Shown here in pieces: positions 57,507 to 64,000 of a stretch of DNA of 64,000 nt (position 1 is the first letter of the stretch; the number at the start of each line of letters is the position of its first letter). The stretch spans positions 534,195-598,194 of the forward strand of contig NZ_JAPZSC010000001.1 of assembly GCF_027531545.1 (NCBI RefSeq). The letters run 5' to 3'. Both the position numbers and the translations under genes were made by a program. The stretch comes from Silanimonas sp. Its GTDB lineage: Bacteria > Pseudomonadota > Gammaproteobacteria > Xanthomonadales > Xanthomonadaceae. The notes under the pieces were generated by a model, which did no database searches, was not told where the DNA came from, and saw only the letters and a list, made by a program, of their open reading frames with translations.

Positions 57507-57613
57507 CGGCGGCGGACGTGTGAAAGAGGGTCGCAGTGTAGGCCCGGTGGCCCGCCTCGCATTGCGGTACCTCCGGTGCGGCCTTACGCTCCGCCCTCAC
57601 CCCGGGAAGCCCG

Positions 57614-58675
57614 ATGGACACCAGCCCCGACGACGCCCAGCGACGGATCGTCCAGAACGCGGCGCACATGCGCCTGCTCGGGCTTTGGCTGGTCCTCCTT
57701 CCGGTCGCGGTGGTCCTGTACGAGCTTCAGGCGCCGGCGATCATGTGGGCCCTCGCCGCCGCGAACGTGCTCGTCTGGCCCTGGGTGGCGCGCCGCATGG
57801 CGCTCAACCACCCGCAACCGCTAGCCATGGAACGCCGCAACCTGCACATCGACTCGCTGATGGCCGGCCTGTGGGTGGCACTGATGCAGTTCAACGCCGT
57901 GCCGTCGCTGATGCTCGCCTCCATCATCCTGATGGACAAGTTCGCCTTCGGTGGGCCGCGGCTCGCCTTTCGCTGCGGCCTCGTCTTCCTCGCTTCCGCT
58001 GCCGCCGTGGCGGCGCTGGGCGAGTTCGCCTTCGCGCCGGAAAGCTCCTGGGCGGCCATTGCTGCATCGGCACCGGCCTTGATGGTCTACCCCTCTGCCA
58101 TCGCGTTCTCGGCATGGCGCCTCTCGCAGCAGCTCGGCGGCCATCGCCGGGCGCTGGCCTCGCTGGTGCGCACCGATCCGCTCACCGGCGTGGCCAACCC
58201 GAGGGCGCTGCAGGAGGCGACCGAGCACGAGTTCCGCCGCTTCCGTCGCAGCGGCCATCGCGCCAGCTTCATGGTGGTGGACGTCGACCGTTTCCGTCTG
58301 CTCAACGACGTGCACGGCCGCGCCGCCGGCGACGCCGCGCTGCAGGCCATTGCCGCGGTGCTCCGCAAGACCCTGCGCGACACCGACACCTGCGGCCGCC
58401 TCGGTGGCGATCGTTTCGGCCTCGTGCTGACGGATGCCAGCGGCAGCGGCGTGGGAGAGCTCGCCGAACGCCTGCGCCATGCGCTCGCCGAGCGCCTGCT
58501 CCATGACGCCAGCGGCGCCCATCCGACGGTGAGCATCGGCTACGCGCAGATCGACGCCGGCATGCTCACGAGTACGCAATGGATCGCGGCGGCCGAGTCG
58601 GCGCTGCGCGCCGCGAAGTCGGCGGGGCGCAACCGCAGCATGTCGGCGCCTGCCTTCGGCAGCCTCGGCCCATGA
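57614..58675 (+). CDS. MASE2 membrane protein with degenerate GGDEF domain (GGDRF)
   Basis: 353 residues. Residues ~20-170 form a MASE2-type membrane module (about four to six spans; ALNHPQPLAMERRNLHIDSLMAGLWVA is characteristic). The GGDEF domain has DPLTGVANPRAL, DVDRFRLLND and the signature GGDRF at 264-268: Glu is replaced by Arg at the metal-binding fourth position, which should abolish cyclase activity. The RxxD inhibitory site is retained (Arg255-Asp258). It may thus bind cyclic di-GMP as a receptor rather than make it; this is inference. Coupled by ATGA overlap to the next cyclase. Confidence 0.85.
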   Translation: MDTSPDDAQRRIVQNAAHMRLLGLWLVLLPVAVVLYELQAPAIMWALAAANVLVWPWVARRMALNHPQPLAMERRNLHIDSLMAGLWVALMQFNAVPSLMLASIILMDKFAFGGPRLAFRCGLVFLASAAAVAALGEFAFAPESSWAAIAASAPALMVYPSAIAFSAWRLSQQLGGHRRALASLVRTDPLTGVANPRALQEATEHEFRRFRRSGHRASFMVVDVDRFRLLNDVHGRAAGDAALQAIAAVLRKTLRDTDTCGRLGGDRFGLVLTDASGSGVGELAERLRHALAERLLHDASGAHPTVSIGYAQIDAGMLTSTQWIAAAESALRAAKSAGRNRSMSAPAFGSLGP

Positions 58676-60438
58676 CCACGACCGGCCGGCGGGCAGCGGC
58701 GCTGCTGTTCGCCGCGCTCGGCATCGGGGCGGCGCTGGCGGCGGCCCCGACCCCGGCGCAACTGGACGCCCTCCAAGCACTGCGCCTGAGCAACCCGGGC
58801 GCCTTCCTCGCGCAGCTGCGGGCCGTCGAGGCCGGACCACCGCCGACCGACCCGCTGCTCCGCGACCAGCTGGGCCTGCTCGGGGCGCAGGCGATGGCGC
58901 TGGAATCGCGCTTCCCCGAGGCGCTGCAACGCGCCGACCAACTGGCCCGCGACGCCGCTGACGAAGCCACCCGCCTGCGCGCCGCGGCCGTCGCGGTGAA
59001 CGTGCAAGCCGCCAGCCGCGAGTTCCTCGATGGGCAGAAGCGCCTCGAAGCCCTGCTCGCCACCGTCGAGCCGCTGCCCGACAGCGCCGTTCGACGTCAT
59101 GTCGATCTCGTGGCAGCGGTGTTCTACAACCAGCTGTCGCAGTCCGAGATCGCCCTGCGTCACGCAGAGCGCGTCCTCGCCGGCGATGCCGCCCCCGTCG
59201 AGCGGTGCGCCGCGTCCATGCAAGCACTGGAGGCCCGGCTGACGCGTGCGCCGCACCAGCTGGACGAAGCCGAGTTCGACGGTGTCTCGGTCCTGTGCGC
59301 GGGCAACGAAACCGTGCTCGCGGCTCGCTACGTCGACGTCCTCCGCAGCCGCTGGTGGATCGCGGAGGGCCACGCTGGCCGCGCCGCCGAACATCTCTTG
59401 ACCCGGATGCCCGACTTGCAGGCCACCGGCTTCGCGCCGTTGCTGGCCGAAGCCCATGCGGAGCTGGCCGAGGCGCTGCTCGCCACGGGACGGCTGGACG
59501 AGGCACAGACTCAGACCGACGCCGTGCTGGCCCTCAGTGCCGGCCTGCCCAGCGGCCTGCCCCTGCTCTCGGCGCGACGCACCCGCTACGAGATCGCGCT
59601 GGCCCGCGGCAATGACCGGGTGGCCTTGGGCGAACTGCAGGCCGTGCTCACGGCGGAGCGCGCGTACGAGGACGAAATGCGGCATCTGCTCGCCGCCTAC
59701 GAGGCCGGCCGCCAGGAGTCCCTCGCGCGCCAACAGGCCCTCGCGCTGGTCGAGCAGCGCAACGCGCAGCTGACGCTGGACGCGGCGCACAGCGAGCGCA
59801 CCACCACGTTCTTCACCCTGCTGGCGGCGCCACTGGTCCTGGCTTTCGTCGCCCTGCTCGGCTGGACGTGGCATTCACGCCGACTGCGGCGTCGACTCCG
59901 CGAGCGCATGCAAATCGATGCGCTGACGACGCTGTGGACGCGACAACAGTTCGCGGAACAGGCCGCTGCGTCGCTGGCCGCCGCCGAACGCCGCGCGCAG
60001 CCGATGGCGCTGGTGCTCCTCGACCTCGACCATTTCTCGCTGGTGAACTCGCAGCACGGCCACCTGTCCGGCGACGCCCTGCTGGCCGCCGTCGGCGCCA
60101 CGCTCGCCCGCCTCCAGGAGCCCGGTCGCCACTTCGGTCGATTGGGTGGCGAGGAGTTCGCCGTGCTGCTGCCGGGCGCGGGCCTCGACGAGGGGCTCGC
60201 GTTCGCCGAGCGCTGCCGCAGCGCCATCGCCGCCACCCGCGCCACCGCCTACGACGGCCGTGCCGGGCTGGCCATCACTGCGAGCTTCGGTGTCGTCTCG
60301 ACCACCGCTGCGGGCTACCGCCTCCGCGACCTGCTGGCGAACGCCGACCAGGCGCTTTACCGCGCGAAGAGCGCCGGGCGGAACCGCGTGGCGGCCGCGG
60401 TGGTCGTGCCGATGGATGGCGCCGAGGTCCCGGCATGA
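58672..60438 (+). CDS. TPR-like periplasmic sensor diguanylate cyclase (GGEEF)
   Basis: 588 residues from ATG 58672, which overlaps the upstream stop by 4 bases; the open frame further left is not protein-like. Signal-like N-terminus, then ~350 residues of helical TPR-like repeats (ALAAAPTPAQ to ~345), a transmembrane span at ~380-400 and a C-terminal GGDEF domain with DLDHFSLVNS and GGEEF (492-496). No RxxD site is found before GGEEF (the slot reads EPGR), so product inhibition should be weak. Unlike the degenerate partner it should be active. Overlaps the EF-hand gene by 4 bases. Confidence 0.87.
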   Translation: MTTTGRRAAALLFAALGIGAALAAAPTPAQLDALQALRLSNPGAFLAQLRAVEAGPPPTDPLLRDQLGLLGAQAMALESRFPEALQRADQLARDAADEATRLRAAAVAVNVQAASREFLDGQKRLEALLATVEPLPDSAVRRHVDLVAAVFYNQLSQSEIALRHAERVLAGDAAPVERCAASMQALEARLTRAPHQLDEAEFDGVSVLCAGNETVLAARYVDVLRSRWWIAEGHAGRAAEHLLTRMPDLQATGFAPLLAEAHAELAEALLATGRLDEAQTQTDAVLALSAGLPSGLPLLSARRTRYEIALARGNDRVALGELQAVLTAERAYEDEMRHLLAAYEAGRQESLARQQALALVEQRNAQLTLDAAHSERTTTFFTLLAAPLVLAFVALLGWTWHSRRLRRRLRERMQIDALTTLWTRQQFAEQAAASLAAAERRAQPMALVLLDLDHFSLVNSQHGHLSGDALLAAVGATLARLQEPGRHFGRLGGEEFAVLLPGAGLDEGLAFAERCRSAIAATRATAYDGRAGLAITASFGVVSTTAAGYRLRDLLANADQALYRAKSAGRNRVAAAVVVPMDGAEVPA

Positions 60439-60782
60439 GCCGTTCCACGCTGCTGGCCGTCGCGCTGGCGTTCGCGCCCTTGCCAGCGACGGCCACTCCC
60501 ATCGCCTATGCACAAGGCCCCGGTGAGCTGATGCAACGGTTCGATGGGGACGGCAGCGGCAGGGTCGACGAGTCCGAATACGTGGCCTACCTCTCGGTCG
60601 GCTTCCAGGCCCGCGACGCCGATGCCAACGGCGTGCTCGAAGGCGAGGAGCTTCCCCCCGGCGCGAAGCCTCTCGCGAGGGCCGACAACGAGGCTCGCCT
60701 GCGCCGCCAGTTCGCCCGGCAGGACGCCAACCGCGATGGCGCGCTGGATGCGCGCGAGCTGCTCGCACCGCCGCGCGGCTGA
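60435..60782 (+). CDS. Exported EF-hand calcium-binding protein
   Basis: 115 residues; signal-like N-terminus ending at ATATP. Three EF-hand loops: DGDGSGRVDESE (37-48), DADANGVLEGEE (61-72) and DANRDGALDARE (97-108), each with acidic or Asn residues at loop positions 1, 3, 5 and Glu at 12, so calcium binding is likely. It is translated with the cyclase (ATGA at 60435). A possible job as periplasmic calcium sensor for the TPR-like domain is speculative. Confidence 0.85.
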   Translation: MSRSTLLAVALAFAPLPATATPIAYAQGPGELMQRFDGDGSGRVDESEYVAYLSVGFQARDADANGVLEGEELPPGAKPLARADNEARLRRQFARQDANRDGALDARELLAPPRG

Positions 60783-60929
60783 GCAGGGCGCCCGCCGCCA
60801 CGTGAGGGGCGCGCGATTGTCGCGCCGGCATGACGATCCGTTGCGATGCAGAGGCTGCGCCCGAGGGCACGCGGACGGACGATGCCCGCCATCGCCGGCC
60901 CGCCCGGCTTCCGCATCGAGGAAAGCACC

Positions 60930-61634
60930 ATGATCACCCCCCGCCCCGGCCACGAGCGCGGCCGCGCCTCGCACGGCTGGCTGCAAGGCTTCCACAGTTT
61001 TTCCTTCGCCGATTACTTCGACCCGAAGCACGTGCAGTTCGGGCCGCTGCGCGTCATCAACGAGGACCGCATCGCCGCCGGCACCGGCTTCGGAAAGCAC
61101 GGCCACCGCGACATGGAGATCGTCAGCTACGTGCTCGACGGCGCGTTGGCGCACGAGGACTCGATGGGCAACCGCGCCAGCATCGTGCCGGGCGAAGTGC
61201 AGCGCATGAGCGCCGGCACCGGCGTGTTGCACTCGGAGTTCAACCACAACCCGAGCGGCGAAACGCACTTCCTGCAGATCTGGATCCTCCCGGACCGTGG
61301 CGGCATCGCCCCGGGCTACGAGCAGAAGATGTTCGGCCCCGAGGAGAAGCGCGGCCGCCTGCGCCTTGTGCTGAGCCCCGACGGCACGCAGGGCTCGGTG
61401 CGCATCCAGCAGCAGGCGCGGATGTACGCCGGGCTGTTCGATGGCGACGAGAGCGCCACGCTGCCGCTGGCGTCGGGCCGCCTCGGTTACGTGCATCTCG
61501 CGCGCGGCGCGGCCAAGGTCAACGGCCACGTGCTGCGCGCCGGCGACGCGCTGAAGTTCGAGGACGAACCGACCGTCGCGATCGAGGCCGGCGAAGGCGC
61601 CGAGGTGCTGGTGTTCGACCTGCCGCGAGGCTGA
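60930..61634 (+). CDS. Pirin-family protein
   Basis: 234 residues from ATG 60930, preceded by GAGGAAAG, a good ribosome-binding site. Bicupin fold; the iron-binding residues expected in the N-terminal cupin are all present: His57, His59, His101 and Glu103 (in HGHRD and HSEF). Bacterial pirins have quercetinase activity or modulate other enzymes; no specific substrate is indicated here. It starts 147 bases after the EF-hand gene with no promoter evident to me. Confidence 0.92.
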   Translation: MITPRPGHERGRASHGWLQGFHSFSFADYFDPKHVQFGPLRVINEDRIAAGTGFGKHGHRDMEIVSYVLDGALAHEDSMGNRASIVPGEVQRMSAGTGVLHSEFNHNPSGETHFLQIWILPDRGGIAPGYEQKMFGPEEKRGRLRLVLSPDGTQGSVRIQQQARMYAGLFDGDESATLPLASGRLGYVHLARGAAKVNGHVLRAGDALKFEDEPTVAIEAGEGAEVLVFDLPRG

Positions 61635-61690
61635 GGTCGCCGCCCGCCGCCACCTACCGTCCTCGGGGGCCGGTGGGCACACTGGCGCGC

Positions 61691-62236
61691 ATGCCCACAC
61701 CCGCACCGGACGCCATCGCGCTCGCCGCGCCGCCGTTCCAGCTCCGCCCGTTCGCCGCGGGTGATCTCGCGCTTTACGCGGGACTGTTCACCGACGACGA
61801 GGTCATGCGGGCGGTGGGCCCGACGTTCACGCCCGACCGCGCCGCGCGTGCGGCCGCGGCGTCCTTGCGCCATCAGGGCGATGCCGAGGGGCGGTTCCGG
61901 CACTGGGTGATCGAACACCCCGAGGGCACGGCCGGGCTTCTGGGCCTTGCGCTTCGGGGCAAGGGCTGGCGCGATGGCGAGGCCGAGCTTGGCGTGCTGC
62001 TTTGGCCGGCGTGGCAAGGGCGCGGGGCCGCCACGGCCGCGATCACGGCCGTCCGTCCCTGGGCCTTCGATATCGCTGGGCTGGGGGGCCTCACCTGCCA
62101 TCACGCCGAAGCGCATACCGGCGCCGCGGCGCTGATGCAGCGGGTCGGCTTCACGCGCTGTCCGCCGCGGTCGGGCGCCCCACTCCCGGTGGGCTGGGAG
62201 TGCAGGAGCAGCGCGGCGGTGCGTCCGCTCGGCTAG
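61691..62236 (+). CDS. GNAT-family acetyltransferase
   Basis: 181 residues. RimJ/RimL-like layout: QLRPFAAGDLALYAGLFTDDEVM at the start and WQGRGAATAAI, the acetyl-CoA pyrophosphate loop (Q/RxxGxG/A), near 110-120. Likely N-acetylates an amino group of a peptide or small molecule; substrate unknown. It is followed 30 bases later by the borosin-type methyltransferase, so the two may share a transcript. Confidence 0.87.
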   Translation: MPTPAPDAIALAAPPFQLRPFAAGDLALYAGLFTDDEVMRAVGPTFTPDRAARAAAASLRHQGDAEGRFRHWVIEHPEGTAGLLGLALRGKGWRDGEAELGVLLWPAWQGRGAATAAITAVRPWAFDIAGLGGLTCHHAEAHTGAAALMQRVGFTRCPPRSGAPLPVGWECRSSAAVRPLG

Positions 62237-62266
62237 GCTCGTGGCTTCGCTTCCCTGACCGAGCCC

Positions 62267-63040
62267 ATGCCCTCCGACCTCCCGATCACCTCGCCCCGTG
62301 GCCATCTGGCCTGCGTGGGTCTCGGCATGATGCTCGGCGCCCACCTGACGCCGCGTTCCCGCGGCTGGATCGAAGCGGCGGACGTCGTGTTCGTGGCCGC
62401 CAGCGACGCCCTGGTCGAGCAATGGGTCGCGACGATCAATCCGCGCATCGTGAGCCTGCAGGGCTTCTATGCGGAGGGGAAGCCGCGCCAGCAGACCTAC
62501 CGCGAGATGGCCGAGGCGATGCTCGCCGAAGTCCGCGCCGGCAAGCGCGTGGTCGGCGCCTTCTACGGGCATCCCGGCGTGTTCGCACAGGTGCCGCACG
62601 CGTCGATCGCGCAGGCCCGCGCGGAGGGCTTCGAGGCGGTGATGGACCCCGGCATCTCCGCCGAGGATTGCCTCTACGCCGATCTCGGGCTCGATCCCGG
62701 CAAGGTGGGCTGCGCGCACTTCGAAGCCAGCCAGCTGCTGTTCTACCGCCGCGTCATCGACACCAGCGCCTGGCTGGTGCTCTGGCAGGTCGGCCTGGCC
62801 GGGGATCGCACCTACGCGGTGCGCGCCAGCACCGTCGAGCAGCGCCAACGCCTGGTGGACCGACTGCTGCGCGACTACCCCGCCGACCACCCGGTGACGA
62901 TCTACGAGGCCGCCACCCTGCCGATCGGCCGGCCGCGCGTCGACCCCGTGCCGCTGGCCCGACTCGCGCACGCGACGCTGCACATGCACAGCACGCTCGT
63001 GGTGCCACCGGCCCGGGCGCTGGAGCCGGAGCAGGCGTGA
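62267..63040 (+). CDS. Borosin-type peptide backbone alpha-N-methyltransferase (SonM-like)
   Basis: 257 residues, tetrapyrrole-methylase fold. Landmarks match the split-borosin methyltransferases (SonM type), not cobalamin or siroheme enzymes: ACVGLGMMLG at the start, AFYGHPGVF (99-107), DPGISAEDCLYADLGLDPG, FEASQLLFY and IYEAATLPI. The catalytic residues of borosin enzymes appear as Tyr68, Arg74 and Tyr78, the same 6- and 4-residue spacing as Tyr66, Arg72 and Tyr76 of the fungal OphMA. These enzymes methylate backbone amides of a ribosomal precursor peptide. There is no C-terminal precursor fusion and no candidate precursor gene beside it. Confidence 0.85.
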   Translation: MPSDLPITSPRGHLACVGLGMMLGAHLTPRSRGWIEAADVVFVAASDALVEQWVATINPRIVSLQGFYAEGKPRQQTYREMAEAMLAEVRAGKRVVGAFYGHPGVFAQVPHASIAQARAEGFEAVMDPGISAEDCLYADLGLDPGKVGCAHFEASQLLFYRRVIDTSAWLVLWQVGLAGDRTYAVRASTVEQRQRLVDRLLRDYPADHPVTIYEAATLPIGRPRVDPVPLARLAHATLHMHSTLVVPPARALEPEQA

Positions 63041-63095
63041 CCGAACGGCGCTAGCATCAAGCCCACCGGCCGCGAAACGGCGCACGCGCCTCGCC

Positions 63096-64000
63096 ATGAC
63101 CCCATCGCCGATCGATCGCGTTCTTGCCGCGCCCGGGCTCTGCGCAGCCGTCATGCGCGCCGTCCTCGCCGGGGTTCTGGCCCTCGGCCTCCTCGTCGGC
63201 GCAAGTCCGGCGGCGGCCGCGCCCGCGGCCCGCGAAGGGAGCGATGAGGCCCTCGAGCAGGAAATGCAGCGCCTGTTCGCCCTGCGCACGGTCGATGCCC
63301 CGGCCTTCGTGACGCGGACCCGCGAACTCGAGGCCGCGCCGCCACCGTTGAGGCTCGGGCAGCGCCAGTTCCTGAGGTTCCTCAGCGCCAACCGCGCGGC
63401 ATTCGAGGGTCGCTTCGCCGAAGCCATCACGCTGGCGGAGCCGCTGGCCGGATCGGCCGAGGATCCCAAACTGGGCCTGGCAGCCGGCACTTTCGTCATC
63501 AACATGCGCGCGGGCACGCGCGAGTTCGAAGCCGGCCTCCGCGAGCTCGATCGCTTGCTGAAGGCGAACACGAAGGCCGAAGGCCCGCTGCGCGACGAAG
63601 TCCGCGGGCTATGGGCCGTCGCCGCGATCTTCTACGCGGAACTCGAGAAACCCGAGCTCTCGGCCTGGTACGCGAAGCGCCTCGCCGAGGATTCGCCATC
63701 GCCGCGGCAAGCGTGTACGGCGAGCCATTTCGTCGTTCGTGCACGCCAGGCCTCGGGCGATCCGGGCTTGTCTTCGGACGATTTCGACCGGGTGGATCAA
63801 ACCTGCCGCGCCGCCGACGAGGACGCCGTGATGCTGGGGTTCTCGGCGCTCTCCTTTGTCCGCTTCCTGCGCGAACGCGACCGCCCGGCCGAAGCCCTTG
63901 GCCTGCTCGAGGAGCGCGTGGGCCGGATCGAATCCACGCGCTATCCGCGCCTGATGGCCGAGGCCTACGCGCTGGACGCCGAGCTGCTGCTCGCCGCCGG
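63096..64000 (+). CDS. TPR-like sensor protein, probable GGDEF protein, 3' end cut by window
   Basis: About 301 codons are visible from ATG 63096 to the window edge with no stop; an ATG at 63153 would also leave an intact signal-like N-terminus (VLAGVLALGLLVGASPAAAA). The visible part is a helical repeat region similar in layout to residues ~30-300 of the sensor cyclase at 58,672 (for example the AxIFYAELEKPELSAWYAKRLA stretch against AAVFYNQLSQSEIALRHAERVL). I infer a paralogue with a GGDEF domain beyond the edge, but that domain is not seen. Confidence 0.7.
   Translation, partial: MTPSPIDRVLAAPGLCAAVMRAVLAGVLALGLLVGASPAAAAPAAREGSDEALEQEMQRLFALRTVDAPAFVTRTRELEAAPPPLRLGQRQFLRFLSANRAAFEGRFAEAITLAEPLAGSAEDPKLGLAAGTFVINMRAGTREFEAGLRELDRLLKANTKAEGPLRDEVRGLWAVAAIFYAELEKPELSAWYAKRLAEDSPSPRQACTASHFVVRARQASGDPGLSSDDFDRVDQTCRAADEDAVMLGFSALSFVRFLRERDRPAEALGLLEERVGRIESTRYPRLMAEAYALDAELLLAA

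Noticed and set aside
60435..60782. EF-hand protein as the precursor of the borosin methyltransferase
   Set aside because: It is exported and has three calcium loops, no borosin-binding helical domain or core-like C-terminus, and belongs to the cyclase operon.
1..64000. CRISPR array, rRNA operon or insertion sequence
   Set aside because: I saw no regularly spaced repeats, rRNA-like stretch or transposase; the only recombinase is the integrase at 6,847-8,049.

Overview
The window looks like a high-GC chromosome segment from a Gammaproteobacterium of the Xanthomonadales/Lysobacterales type. The evidence is the bioB-bioF-bioH-bioC cluster divergent from comF, glyQ-glyS, tatA-tatB-tatC, tamA-tamB, rdgC, plsB and rep, plus several diguanylate cyclases. 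Species assignment is inference from gene content only. Genes are packed tightly, mostly with 4-base stop/start overlaps. No intergenic gap exceeds about 300 bases. I recognised no tRNA, rRNA or CRISPR array.

Bases 1 to about 8,215 are the right-hand part of an integrated genomic island. It carries a DUF1156-type DNA methyltransferase (cut by the left window edge) translationally coupled to a PLD-SNF2 helicase, then an unknown protein and a P4-type tyrosine integrase. The methylase/helicase pair resembles known anti-phage defence modules, and further components probably lie to the left. Just beyond the integrase start, on the minus strand, lie the first ten codons of an exodeoxyribonuclease III gene (MKIASWNLNS), after which the similarity stops. 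The element therefore appears to have integrated in the 5' end of xthA. The rest of xthA should lie beyond the island's other end.

Bases 8,215 to 64,000 are core chromosome. They hold two coupled GGEEF cyclases; pepN; a PLP-dependent threonine dehydratase/serine racemase with three small genes; the biotin cluster; comF; a TonB-dependent receptor; ubiA; and two outer-membrane lipolytic enzymes (a patatin/beta-barrel protein and a GDSL autotransporter) close to the tamAB assembly genes, which sit in one operon with glyQS. Next come a GATase, membrane proteins, the tat operon, hemH, a YgjP-like metallopeptidase, ttcA-DUF2238-rdgC, plsB, an e(P4) phosphatase, tdk, rep and mutM.

The right end, 57,614 to 64,000, is rich in signalling genes. 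A MASE2 cyclase-like protein with a degenerate GGDRF site but an intact RxxD inhibitory site is coupled to a TPR-like sensor cyclase with intact GGEEF but no RxxD site, and then to an EF-hand protein. After pirin and GNAT genes comes the most unexpected gene: a stand-alone borosin-type peptide backbone N-methyltransferase (62,267-63,040) with the catalytic Tyr/Arg/Tyr spacing of the family. No precursor peptide gene is visible beside it. The window ends inside a paralogue of the TPR-like sensor protein.
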